NCBI GenBank assembly: GCA_036562635.1 | Contig: DATCJU010000023.1 | Coordinates: 1 to 13,629, forward strand | Source: DATCJU01 sp036562635 | GTDB taxonomy: Bacteria > Actinomycetota > Actinomycetes > Mycobacteriales > Pseudonocardiaceae | Reading direction: 5' to 3' | Length of the DNA stretch: 13,629 bases | In this document: positions 1 through 6,791 of the stretch, one piece after another | Layout: each line of letters opens with the position of its first letter | Numbering within the stretch: the stretch's first letter is position 1 | Notes under the pieces: generated by a model | What the model was told of the DNA's origin: nothing | The model's database searches: none | Seen by the model: the letters and a program-made list of their open reading frames with translations, nothing else | Made by a program: the position numbers and the translations under genes

Positions 1-32
1 AGTCGCACCGGGGGCACTCTCCACCACCACAG

Positions 33-77
33 GGGATCGGCCCCTGACCAGGAACCTCCTGGTCAGGGGCCGATCCC
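33..77. terminator. Strong bidirectional hairpin terminator
   Basis: A perfect 21-bp inverted repeat (33-53 pairs with 57-77) encloses a 3-base loop, ACC. No U-tract follows, which is normal for actinobacterial terminators. It probably ends a gene lying to the left of the window and could work in both directions. No coding sequence is identifiable in bases 1-32. Confidence 0.85.
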
Positions 78-658
78 GTTCCGTCCGACGGCGTCCGGCC
101 GTGACCGGCCCTCCCCGGCTGCCTGCGCCCGATACGTACCCCCGTACGCGGGCATCGGCCGTCGCCGGGCCTCCATCACCGTTGTCCGCGAGAGACCCCC
201 TCGGTCGCCCCGGCCGTCCCCACACGGGCGCGAACATCCGCAGTCTGACACTGTGTCCACCCCGCCACGTCCCGGACCCGAGCACAGTGGTCCAGACAAC
301 GCACCACGTCGTGGGGCATGGGGAAGCCGGAGCCGACCGTGCGGTGTGTCCCTCCAGGTGGACCCCGCTCGGTGACCTCCGGACCACCGGGTGACAGAGT
401 GTCCGGGACACCCAGCCCGCCGCGCACCCCAGCCTCCCACCGAACACGCCGCGCGGAGGCCGCGCGGGCCACGTCCGCACCCCGCCCTCCGGGCGCGGCT
501 CCCTCGGCCCCCAACGGTGCCCTGCCCGAGAACGAACACATCCACTGCGACTCGTGGTCCGAACAACCAACCCGTACCGCAGCCGTGCCCCGAACACCGG
601 GAAAACCACCATTCCCATCACCCCGGGTGGGTAGCGGCCGCCCCACGCTCGAACACAC
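78..658. other. Gene-free stretch
   Basis: Several long ORFs exist here on both strands, but their translations are rich in Pro, Arg, Gly and His, resemble no family and mostly mirror one another, as expected for GC-rich non-coding DNA. No ribosome-binding site sits before any of their starts. What is visible is structure: an imperfect hairpin at 243-297, a short palindrome at 304-314 (CCACG-T-CGTGG) and another at 399-411 (GTGTCC-G-GGACAC). I see no tRNA or other recognisable RNA gene. Confidence 0.6.
243..297. repeat. Imperfect inverted repeat, 12 paired bases
   Basis: GTCTG (243-247) pairs with CAGAC (293-297), and CACTGTG (249-255) pairs with CACAGTG (283-289). One unpaired base on the left faces three on the right. 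The loop is about 27 bases and rich in C. It could be a degraded terminator, an RNA structure or a protein-binding site. No flanking gene decides between these. Confidence 0.45.
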
Positions 659-697
659 AGGAGGAACCCCACGGCGGACAGGAGGATTCGGGCGATC
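659..697 (+). promoter_or_regulatory. Two Shine-Dalgarno sites without a start codon
   Basis: Two perfect AGGAGG motifs lie 21 bases apart, at 659-664 and 680-685. At normal spacing each faces a non-canonical triplet in the frame of the hydrolase remnant: ACG at 671-673 after the first and ATC at 695-697 after the second. One base change in either would restore ATG. The first canonical in-frame start is ATG 719, 33 bases beyond the second motif and too far to use it. I take this as evidence that the start codon was lost, although weak initiation at ACG or ATC cannot be excluded. Confidence 0.55.
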
Positions 698-1245
698 AGC
701 CACACGGCCGTCCTCGTCATGATCGACGTGCAGAACGGGTTCGTCACCGAACACTCGCGCTCCGTCGTGCCGGTGATCACCGATCTCGTGTCGCGCCGGC
801 AGGCAGGCGGTGGGGACACCGTCTTCACCCGACACCTCAACTCCGCGGGCAGCTTTTTCGAAAAGCTGATGAACTGGACACGTCTACGCGAACACCCCGA
901 AATCGACATCATCGACGAGCTGGCACCGCACCCGGCGGAAGCCACCGCCGTGGTGGACACGAGGATCTACAGCCTGTTCACCCGGAAGGGGAAAAGCTGG
1001 TTCACGAGCGCGGATGGACGGACCCGTACATCTGTGGGATGGACACCGAGAACTGCGCGTGGAAGACCGTCGTGGACGCCTTCGAACGAAACCTGACGCC
1101 GTGGATCGTCGCCGACGCGTACGCAAGCCACACCGGCGCCGAATTCCACCAGGCCGGGCTCCTCATCCTGCGGAAGTTCATCGGACCACGTCAGATTCAG
1201 ATCATCACCACCGGTGATCTGACGAAACACGCTCCTGCCCGCTGA
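671..1245 (+). pseudogene. Decayed isochorismatase-family cysteine hydrolase
   Basis: This is a member of the cysteine hydrolase (isochorismatase/nicotinamidase) superfamily, cytoplasmic amidohydrolases with an Asp-Lys-Cys triad. The first part, in the frame of ATG 719, reads SHTAVLVMIDVQNGF, with the catalytic Asp at 725-727, and continues to VVDTRIYSLFT. The rest continues one base back: PEGEKLVHERGW, then CGMDTENC with the nucleophile Cys at 1054-1056, and ADAYASHTGAEFHQAGLL. The two halves join if one C is added to the CCC run at 981-983, so a single-base deletion or a sequencing error is likely. The catalytic Lys expected before YSLF is Thr (ACG, 959-961), one base from AAG. No ATG/GTG/TTG start is positioned after either Shine-Dalgarno. 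Together these lesions suggest a dead gene. The physiological substrate is unknown. It has no operon partner. Confidence 0.8.
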
Positions 1246-1526
1246 CACGCTTTCCTCGGACCTCCGAAGCGAAGCCGACCGCTCTCCGGCACCGCTTTCG
1301 ATTCCTGACCGGCCCCGTCCCGGGTGGCCCCCACACTTCGGCTCACACCACCGTCTGGTCGACGACTTTCGACCACACCCCGGCCGCCGAGCCATCACGT
1401 TCCCCGCCCCTCCCGCGACCGGGCAGACACCCACGGCGGGCGCAACGGGGACCCACACCGAAACCCGACCCTGGTCCGGGCGAGAACAAGGACCGGTTCC
1501 ACACCACGGGTGGCGCCCGGTATGCG
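1246..1526. other. Gap with no recognised gene
   Basis: No ORF with coding character and a ribosome-binding site is seen here. The frame of the following small ORF stays open back to at least 1320 without an ATG, GTG or TTG start. From about 1482 its translation begins to look protein-like (GENKDRFHTTGGARYAVTG), so the right end of this gap could be the headless 5' part of that gene. I see no strong terminator after the hydrolase remnant. Confidence 0.4.
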
Positions 1527-1823
1527 GTGACGGGGGTGGCGACCGTGCACTCACCCACGGAGCCCGGCGGCCCCAGCATCGAGTTGGAGTACCGGACACC
1601 CATGTCCGCCCGGTACGAACTGGGACAGCGGCGAGTCCACCCGATCGGCCCGATTACCCTCACCGACGAGCAGAGGGTCGAGCTGCACCGCGCAGGCGTG
1701 TCCCACGAGTACACCGTCTCCGGATCCACCGACACCGAACGCTGCACCGGAACGGTGCCGCCTCCCGGTCAGCGGCCCGACCTGCCGCTACCATCCGATG
1801 ATCGGGACGACAACCAGCAGTGA
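1527..1823 (+). CDS. Small hypothetical protein, possibly a truncated remnant
   Basis: The ORF would give 98 residues from a GTG start. I do not recognise the family. Support for coding comes from third positions rich in G and C, a mixed residue composition between about residues 17 and 65 (IELEYRTPMSARYEL, then ITLTDEQRVELHRAGVSHEY), and a stop only 18 bases before the lipoprotein start. Against it, no convincing Shine-Dalgarno precedes GTG 1527, the tail is low-complexity and rich in Pro and Asp, and the frame is open far upstream without a start. It may be a small real gene co-transcribed with the lipoprotein, or the 3' remnant of a longer one. No signal peptide or membrane segment is visible. 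Confidence 0.4.
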   Translation: MTGVATVHSPTEPGGPSIELEYRTPMSARYELGQRRVHPIGPITLTDEQRVELHRAGVSHEYTVSGSTDTERCTGTVPPPGQRPDLPLPSDDRDDNQQ

Positions 1824-1841
1824 CCCGGGAAGGTCTCGCAG

Positions 1842-2333
1842 ATGACACCACGACGTCTCCTCGCCCTCCTCACCGCCGTGCTGGTCGCGGGACTCGTGGT
1901 CACGGGGTGCGGCGGCGGGCCCGGCCAGGCGGACACGACGGCACAGCGCCAGGACACGCCGACGGCGGATCCGGCGCTGGTCGACGAGGCGCTGCGGTTC
2001 GGCGGAATCGTCCTGCCGCCGTCGGCCCAGGTGCTCGGGGTGCACCACGAAAGGGGTCCCGACCAGCTGTACCGCCTCGTCCTGCGCGTCGACGCCGACG
2101 AACTGCCCACCCTGTTGGCGGCGTCGCAGTTCACCACGCAGTTGACCGCCGGCGCCACTCCCCTCCCACACCCCATCGACGGCTTCGAGCTGGACGGGAC
2201 GAAGACGTTGCGGTCGGGCAAGGACAGCCTGCCTCCCGGAGACGGCCGCACCCATCTGGTGTTCCGGGAGATCGTCATCGACGAGACCGACCCGGCGAGC
2301 CCCCTCGTCCACCTGTGGCTGTTCACCACGTGA
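1842..2333 (+). CDS. Small secreted lipoprotein of unknown function
   Basis: The protein has 163 residues. The N-terminus is a classical lipoprotein signal peptide: MTPRR, a hydrophobic stretch (residues 6-20), then the lipobox V-T-G-C with the modified cysteine at position 23. A Gly-rich and polar linker follows (residues 24-45). The mature domain of about 115 residues has no cysteine and alternates hydrophobic and polar residues (YRLVLRVDADEL, HLVFREIVIDE, PLVHLWLFTT), suggesting a small mostly beta fold. GGGAAGG (1827-1833) lies 8 bases before the ATG and fixes the start. The protein should sit on the outer face of the membrane. I do not recognise its family and the neighbours give no clue. 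A hairpin about 35 bases after the stop probably ends transcription. Confidence 0.8.
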   Translation: MTPRRLLALLTAVLVAGLVVTGCGGGPGQADTTAQRQDTPTADPALVDEALRFGGIVLPPSAQVLGVHHERGPDQLYRLVLRVDADELPTLLAASQFTTQLTAGATPLPHPIDGFELDGTKTLRSGKDSLPPGDGRTHLVFREIVIDETDPASPLVHLWLFTT

Positions 2334-2368
2334 CACATCCGGGCCCAGACAGTCACCCCCCCCGAACC

Positions 2369-2418
2369 CCGGTGGTCAGGGGCCGGTAGCCGGGGAGCCG
2401 GACCACCGGTCCCTGACC
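2369..2418. terminator. Terminator region with two competing hairpins
   Basis: Two overlapping stems are possible. One pairs 2374-2386 with 2406-2418: 13 positions with one mismatch around a 19-base loop. The other pairs CCGGTGGTC (2369-2377) with GACCACCGG (2401-2409) perfectly. They cannot form together. The site lies 35 bases after the lipoprotein stop, in a convergent gap, so termination is the simplest reading. The left arm shares 12 bases (GGTCAGGGGCCG) with the terminator at 33-77. Confidence 0.65.
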
Positions 2419-2455
2419 GTTCGGTCGACCCGTGAGCGTCGAAGAGCCTCGGCAC

Positions 2456-2590
2456 GGACACGATGTCCGCGACGAGGCCGACCGGCCCGGTGAACGGGCA
2501 CCCGACCCTCCCGGCTCATCTCGGGCGTCCGGGGGCCCGGTCCGACAACAGCACACACCTCTGGTGCCCCGGGACACGTGTCCGGACACC
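2456..2590. repeat. Cluster of GGACA/TGTCC palindromes in a convergent gap
   Basis: Within 135 non-coding bases there are CGGACA-CGA-TGTCCG (2455-2469), GGACACGTGTCC (2572-2583) and, sharing its right half, GTGTCCGGACAC (2578-2589). A related site, GTGTCC-G-GGACAC, lies at 399-411. The rest of 2419-2710 has no credible gene; the AAAGGAG at about 2685 leads only to a 20-codon frame. The palindromes could be protein-binding sites or chance in GC-rich DNA. Confidence 0.35.
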
Positions 2591-2710
2591 GGAGGTCTCT
2601 CTCTTCCGCCACCCAGGGGCGAGGCAGCCCACGAGCCGACCGGCGGGGCCGGGCGCACGCGCCGTCGTGACGACGCCGCCGCGAAAGGAGCACTTCCCCT
2701 GTTGCCTCCC

Positions 2711-2798
2711 AGGTCGGTGACGACCTTCCCACCGCTACCGACCCGTTCGGGTCAGGACGGGTAACGCCGGGACAGGCGACGACACCCACCCGGTCGTC
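2711..2798. terminator. Hairpins at the end of the leftward operon
   Basis: Directly after the Gfo/Idh stop, GACGAC (2778-2783) pairs with GTCGTC (2793-2798) around 9 bases. Farther on, ACCCGT (2741-2746) can pair with ACGGGT (2757-2762), or GACCCG with CGGGTC at 2740-2753. AGGTCG-GTGA-CGACCT lies at 2711-2726. Each stem is only 6 bp, but the series fits a termination zone between convergent genes. Confidence 0.45.
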
Positions 2799-3686
2799 TC
2801 AGCGCGCGGCGGCCTGCTCCAGGAGCTCCTGCAGCCGCAGGCCGCGCCGCACGTCCAGCTCGGAGGAGCGGCCCGAACGCACCGCCGCAGCGAACTCACG
2901 GCGCAGCACCGGCCAGCACTCGTCGTGGTCGATCTCCGCAGTGTCGTACACCAGCTCCCCGTCCCTGCCGTACAGCTCGACCCGGGTCCGGGCCTGGGCC
3001 AGCCGCACCGAACCGGACAGGGAGGCCTGGCTGACCACACCGTTCTCGTGCTCGCAGGTCAGCTCCACCCACACCCGGGGGTCACCGGTGGCCCGCACGG
3101 TGGCGATCGGCCCCACGGACGCGTCCAGCAGGTCCAGCAGGTGCGGCCCGAGGTCGAGAAGCGCCCCGTGTTCCAGCCGCCACGGCGTGGCGAAGTCGCC
3201 CCCGAGGAAGGCACCGTGCAGGTAGCACGAGCGCGCGCCGGTGACCGTCATCCGGGCGGCGCGGGCCAGGAAGTCACGGGTGACGGGGTGGTAGCGCTTG
3301 CTCAACACGAACTGGGAGACGACACCGGCCTCGGCGACCGCCTCCGCCACGGCCCGCGCACCGTTCAGGGTGGGGGCCAGGGGCTTCTCCAGGAGCAGGG
3401 CACGTCCGGCCCGGGCCGCCAGCGGCGCCAGTTCGGCCTGCACCGAGGGAGGCACCGCGAACGCCACCGCCTCGCAGCGGTCGAACAGCTCCTCCACCGT
3501 CCGGGCCACGACCGCCCCGTGGCGGGCGGCCAGGTCGGCGGCGGCGTCCTGCCGGCGAGCCCACACCGCGACGAGCCGGGTCTCGGGGCCCGCGGCGAGC
3601 ACGGGCGCGTGCATCTCCCTGGCCCAAGGTCCGGCTCCGATCAGCCCGACCTCGACGGGCCGGTCGACGGTGATGGCGGTGCTCAT
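2799..3686 (-). CDS. Gfo/Idh/MocA-family sugar oxidoreductase
   Basis: The protein has 295 residues and is a cytoplasmic NAD(P)-dependent dehydrogenase of the type that oxidises a hydroxyl on a sugar, glycoside or inositol. A Rossmann domain opens with VGLIGAGPWA (residues 13-22). The hallmark EKP stands at 100-102 (LLLEKPLAP). The substrate-domain motif ALLDLGPHLLDL follows at 175-186, with Asp178 and His182 in the usual catalytic positions. It is shorter than the usual 330-390 residues, the shortage being in the C-terminal half. I chose ATG 3686 because it overlaps the ROK stop by 4 bases (ATGA) and leads straight into the first beta strand; a longer frame back to 3923 gives only ROK-antisense-like residues. 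It is last in the leftward operon. The substrate is unknown. Oxidation at C3 of an imported glycoside is one possibility (inference). Confidence 0.92.
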   Translation of the reverse strand: MSTAITVDRPVEVGLIGAGPWAREMHAPVLAAGPETRLVAVWARRQDAAADLAARHGAVVARTVEELFDRCEAVAFAVPPSVQAELAPLAARAGRALLLEKPLAPTLNGARAVAEAVAEAGVVSQFVLSKRYHPVTRDFLARAARMTVTGARSCYLHGAFLGGDFATPWRLEHGALLDLGPHLLDLLDASVGPIATVRATGDPRVWVELTCEHENGVVSQASLSGSVRLAQARTRVELYGRDGELVYDTAEIDHDECWPVLRREFAAAVRSGRSSELDVRRGLRLQELLEQAAAR

Positions 3687-4852
3687 GAGGTTGTGCTCCC
3701 GGTGAGTCGGGCGTCCACCTGCTCGGGGGCGTACCGGTGTTCGACGACCAGATGGGCCGCCCCGACCAGGGCCGCCCGTTCGCCGAGGCGTCCGGTGACC
3801 ACCTGCAGGTTGCGGGTGGCCCTGGGCAGGGCGCGCTGGTAGAGCACCTCGCGTACCCCGGTGACGAAGTGGGTCTCCGCGAGGTCCCCGGCGATCATCA
3901 GCACGCCCGGGTTGAGCAGGCACACGACGGTGGTCAGTACTTCGCCCACCCGCTGGCCCGCCTCACGGGCCAGGCGCACGGCGTCCGGCTGCCCGGCACG
4001 CAGGTGTTCCCGCACGCCCGAACCGGACTCGGTGGGCACTCCCAGTTCGGTGAGCCTACGTGCCAGGGCCCGGCCGCTGGCCACGGCAGCCAGACACCCC
4101 CGCAGCCCGCACTGGCACAGCGCGTCGCCGCTGTCGTGCAGCCGGATGTGCCCGAGGTCGCCGGCGCCCCCGTCGATACCGCGGAAGAGGGCACCGTCGA
4201 CGACGACACCCGCACCGATGCCGGTGGCCACCTTGACCAGCACGAAGGCCGGGCAGTCGCGGTACCCGGTGACGTGCTCGCCCAACGCCATCAGGTTGGC
4301 GTCGTTGTCCACCAGGACAGGCACATCGAAACGGGCCTGCAGGTGTTCCCGGATCGGGTAGTCGTCCCAGCCGGGCATGATCGGCGGGCGCACCACGCGG
4401 CCGGTCTCGAACTCCACCGGCCCGGGCACGGACAGGCCGATGCCGCACACCTCGCCCACCCCACGCCCGGACCGTTGCAGCAGGTCACGGAACCAACCGG
4501 CCAGGGTGTCCAGTACCGGCTCGGGCCCGTCGGTAACGAGCAGGCGGCCGGTGTGCTCGGCGAGCGGGTGGCCGGCGAGGTCGAGAACGGCGGCGTGGGC
4601 GTGGGTGGTGCCCAGGTCCGCGGCGAGCACCACGGCGTGTCGCTCGTCGAACTCCAACAGGGTGGGAGGCCGTCCCCGGACGCTGGTGTCCTGACTCGTC
4701 TCGCGCAGCCATCCGGCTGCGAGCAGCGGGTCGAGGCGCTGCGCGACGGTGGAGCGCGACAGCCCGGTGAGCTGTTGCAACTCTCTGCGGGTCCGGGCGT
4801 GCCCACGTCGGATCAGTTGCAACAGGTGCCCTGCCGTGGCCTGGGTGGCCAT
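3683..4852 (-). CDS. ROK-family transcriptional regulator
   Basis: The protein has 389 residues. A winged helix-turn-helix (about residues 8-68: RRELQQLTGLSRSTVAQRL, wing RGRPPTLL) is joined to a ROK sugar-kinase-like domain. The domain carries DLGTTH (79-84, phosphate loop), VDNDAN (181-186, Asp184 at the kinase base position) and GIGAGVV (211-217). The zinc site GH..C-Q-C-G-L-R-G-C uses His235, Cys246, Cys248 and Cys253. The usual ExGH sugar-contact Glu is Asp232 (DLGH), and CLE is CLA. ATG 4852 is preferred over GTG 4855 because GGAGGAG then lies at normal distance. It follows the permease by 37 bases and overlaps the oxidoreductase start by 4. It most likely represses this locus and is released by a sugar; a candidate operator lies at 8411-8432. 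Residual kinase activity is not excluded. Confidence 0.93.
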   Translation of the reverse strand: MATQATAGHLLQLIRRGHARTRRELQQLTGLSRSTVAQRLDPLLAAGWLRETSQDTSVRGRPPTLLEFDERHAVVLAADLGTTHAHAAVLDLAGHPLAEHTGRLLVTDGPEPVLDTLAGWFRDLLQRSGRGVGEVCGIGLSVPGPVEFETGRVVRPPIMPGWDDYPIREHLQARFDVPVLVDNDANLMALGEHVTGYRDCPAFVLVKVATGIGAGVVVDGALFRGIDGGAGDLGHIRLHDSGDALCQCGLRGCLAAVASGRALARRLTELGVPTESGSGVREHLRAGQPDAVRLAREAGQRVGEVLTTVVCLLNPGVLMIAGDLAETHFVTGVREVLYQRALPRATRNLQVVTGRLGERAALVGAAHLVVEHRYAPEQVDARLTGSTTS

Positions 4853-4864
4853 CACGCTCCTCCC

Positions 4865-4880
4865 GCCGCCCGGGGGCGGC
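4865..4880 (-). promoter_or_regulatory. Hairpin next to the ROK ribosome-binding site
   Basis: GCCGCC (4865-4870) pairs with GGCGGC (4875-4880) around a 4-base loop. In the leftward mRNA the stem ends exactly where the ROK Shine-Dalgarno GGGAGGAGC (4864-4856) begins. It may lower ROK translation relative to the transporter, or protect the upstream message. Confidence 0.45.
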
Positions 4881-4889
4881 TGCTCCCCG

Positions 4890-5756
4890 TCAACTCTTGT
4901 CGGCTCCGCTGGTCAACCCTTCGGTGAGCATTCGCTCGGCCAGGTAGAAGAGAACCATGACGGGGATCGTGAGGATGACCGACCCCGCCATCAGCACCGT
5001 CTTGGGCACCTCCACGCCGTTGGCGAGCTGCTGCAGCCCCAGGGACACGGTCCAGGCGTCCCGGTCGGCGGCCAGGAAGAGCAGCGCGAAGAGGAACTCG
5101 TTCCAGGCGATCATGAAGACGTAGAGGGCGGTGGCCATCAGGGAGGGCGCGGCGAGCGGCAGGACGATCCGGCGCATGATGGCCAGCCGGGAACAGCCGT
5201 CCAGGGCCGCGGCCTCCTCGATGCTCCTGGGGATGGTCGCCAGGTAGTTGCGCAGCATGTAGATGGACACCGGCACGGTCTGCGCGATGTACACGACGGC
5301 CAGGCCGACCAGGCTGCTCTGCAGGCCCATCTTGGCGAACATGACGAACAGCGGCACCGCGAGCAGCGTGCTGGGGAACAGGTAGACCGCCAGGAAGAGC
5401 GCACTGACCTGACGGTTGCCGAAGAACCTCAGCCTGCTGACGGCGTAGGCACCGGGCACCGACGCCAGCAGAGTCAGCGCGACGGTGCCCAGGGACACCA
5501 GCGCGGAGTTGCGCAGCAGCACCAGGAAGCCCTGGCCCTCGTCCTCGACGGACCGCAGCACGGTGCGGTAGGTGTCGAGGGTGAGCTCCTCGACGCTCAC
5601 CCAGATACGGCCGGGGTCAAGCAGCAGCTGCTCGATCGGCTTCACCGACAGGACGAGCATGTAGTAGAAGGGGAAGAGCATGATCGCCGCCAGGAAGGCG
5701 ATCACGATCCAGCGCAGGACACCGAAGAGCCGGGTCTCGAACTGGTCGCGCGTCAC
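4890..5756 (-). CDS. Carbohydrate ABC transporter permease, MalG type
   Basis: The protein has 288 residues and is an inner-membrane subunit of a CUT1-class sugar importer. Hydrophobic segments lie near residues 13-35, 83-106, 117-140, 147-168, 203-228 and 256-273, six as usual. The EAA loop that docks the ATPase is EEAAALDGCSRLAIMRRIVLP (180-200). The C-terminal WNEFLFALLF (218-227) is typical of MalG relatives. Translation starts at GTG 5756, which overlaps the stop of the other permease by 4 bases (GTGA) and has AGGAGGAGG just upstream. It forms the pore with the gene before it. No ATPase gene is in the operon, so an ATPase encoded elsewhere must serve it. Confidence 0.95.
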   Translation of the reverse strand: MTRDQFETRLFGVLRWIVIAFLAAIMLFPFYYMLVLSVKPIEQLLLDPGRIWVSVEELTLDTYRTVLRSVEDEGQGFLVLLRNSALVSLGTVALTLLASVPGAYAVSRLRFFGNRQVSALFLAVYLFPSTLLAVPLFVMFAKMGLQSSLVGLAVVYIAQTVPVSIYMLRNYLATIPRSIEEAAALDGCSRLAIMRRIVLPLAAPSLMATALYVFMIAWNEFLFALLFLAADRDAWTVSLGLQQLANGVEVPKTVLMAGSVILTIPVMVLFYLAERMLTEGLTSGADKS

Positions 5757-6769
5757 TGGACCTCCTCCTGCGTCCTGCGGGCGAAGAACCGGAAGTAGAT
5801 GCCGAGGAGCGCGACCAGCACCAGGGCGAGCACGAGGGCCTGGGCCGCGGCCGCGCCGACGTCGTACCGGGCGGTGAGGAAGTCGTAGACGCGCACGCTG
5901 ACCACGTCCGTGCCCGCGCCGCCGCCGGTGAGCAGGTACACGTCGTCGAACTTGTTGAACGTCATGATGAAGCGCAGCACCACCAGCAGAGCGATCACCG
6001 GCATCAGCTGGGGCAGCAGAACGTGCCGGAAGCGCTGGGTCGGGGTGGCCCCGTCCACCCTGGCCGCCTCCTCCAGCTCGACGGGCACGGCCTGCAACCG
6101 GGCAAGCAGGAAGAGGAAGGCGAAGGGGAAGTAACGCCAGATCTCGAAGGCGATCACGGTCAACAGCGCCACCGGGACGGGGATGGTGAGGCCGAGGACG
6201 GTGATCTCGGTCTGCCGCTGGCTGAGGAAGGCGATCGGGTTGTCCCAGCCCAGGAGCTTGGTGCCCCATTCGTTGATCACGCCGTACTGGGGGTTGAGCA
6301 TGACCTCCCAGACGAAGGCGACGGCGACCACGGGGGCGACGTAGGGCAGCAGCATGCTGCCGCGCAGCAGGGCACGGCCGGGGAACGACCGCCGCAGGGC
6401 GAGCGCGGCGACCAGGCCGAGCGCGATGGAGCCCACGGTGGCGCCGACGGAGTAGGCGAGCGTGGTCCACAGCGACGGCCAGAAGCCGGGCGAGGAAAAC
6501 ACCCGCGCGAAGTTCCGCAGGGTCCAGTTGCCCAGGATGGGGTTGGTCTGCAGGTCCACCAGGCGGGAGCGTTGGAAGGCCAGCAGGACCGTCCAGGCGA
6601 TCGGCAGCACCACGACCACCAGCACCACGACCAGGGTGGGTGAGACGAAGGCCAGGCCTGCACGGTTCTCCCGGGCGGCGAGGCCGCTTCGAGGCCGTCG
6701 CCGCGGGGTGTCGCCGACCGACGTCGCGGCGCCGGGTTCGATCGGCGGCGGAGTGAGCTGAGCAGTCAT
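5753..6769 (-). CDS. Carbohydrate ABC transporter permease, MalF type
   Basis: The protein has 338 residues and is the second pore subunit of the CUT1-type importer. About 38 polar residues (Pro- and Arg-rich) precede the first membrane segment (41-65). Further segments lie near 104-126, 138-158, 195-224, 253-272 and 306-328. The EAA loop is LEEAARVDGATPTQRFRHV (232-250), followed by LLPQLMP. The periplasmic-side loop has NPQYGVINEW and the late segment FNKFDDVYLLTGGG, both common in sugar permeases of this family. The start is ATG 6769, with GAGGTG 6 bases upstream. A 134-base structured gap separates it from the binding-protein gene, while it overlaps the next permease by 4 bases, so the two permeases should be made together. 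Confidence 0.95.
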   Translation of the reverse strand: MTAQLTPPPIEPGAATSVGDTPRRRPRSGLAARENRAGLAFVSPTLVVVLVVVVLPIAWTVLLAFQRSRLVDLQTNPILGNWTLRNFARVFSSPGFWPSLWTTLAYSVGATVGSIALGLVAALALRRSFPGRALLRGSMLLPYVAPVVAVAFVWEVMLNPQYGVINEWGTKLLGWDNPIAFLSQRQTEITVLGLTIPVPVALLTVIAFEIWRYFPFAFLFLLARLQAVPVELEEAARVDGATPTQRFRHVLLPQLMPVIALLVVLRFIMTFNKFDDVYLLTGGGAGTDVVSVRVYDFLTARYDVGAAAAQALVLALVLVALLGIYFRFFARRTQEEVQ

Positions 6770-6791
6770 CGGAACACCTCGGGTGCGGTGC

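Noticed and set aside
63..835. Several overlapping ORFs on both strands
   Set aside because: No ribosome-binding sites, no family resemblance and shadow-like composition. None explains the hydrolase remnant better than the frame I used.
2702..2764. Tiny ORF (20 codons) after AAAGGAG
   Set aside because: Spacing is too long, the start would be TTG, the product is unremarkable, and it overlaps terminator-like hairpins.
3687..3923. N-terminal extension of the Gfo/Idh protein
   Set aside because: The extra residues overlap the ROK gene in another frame and are Pro/Arg/Gly-rich. The ATGA overlap at 3683-3686 marks the real start.
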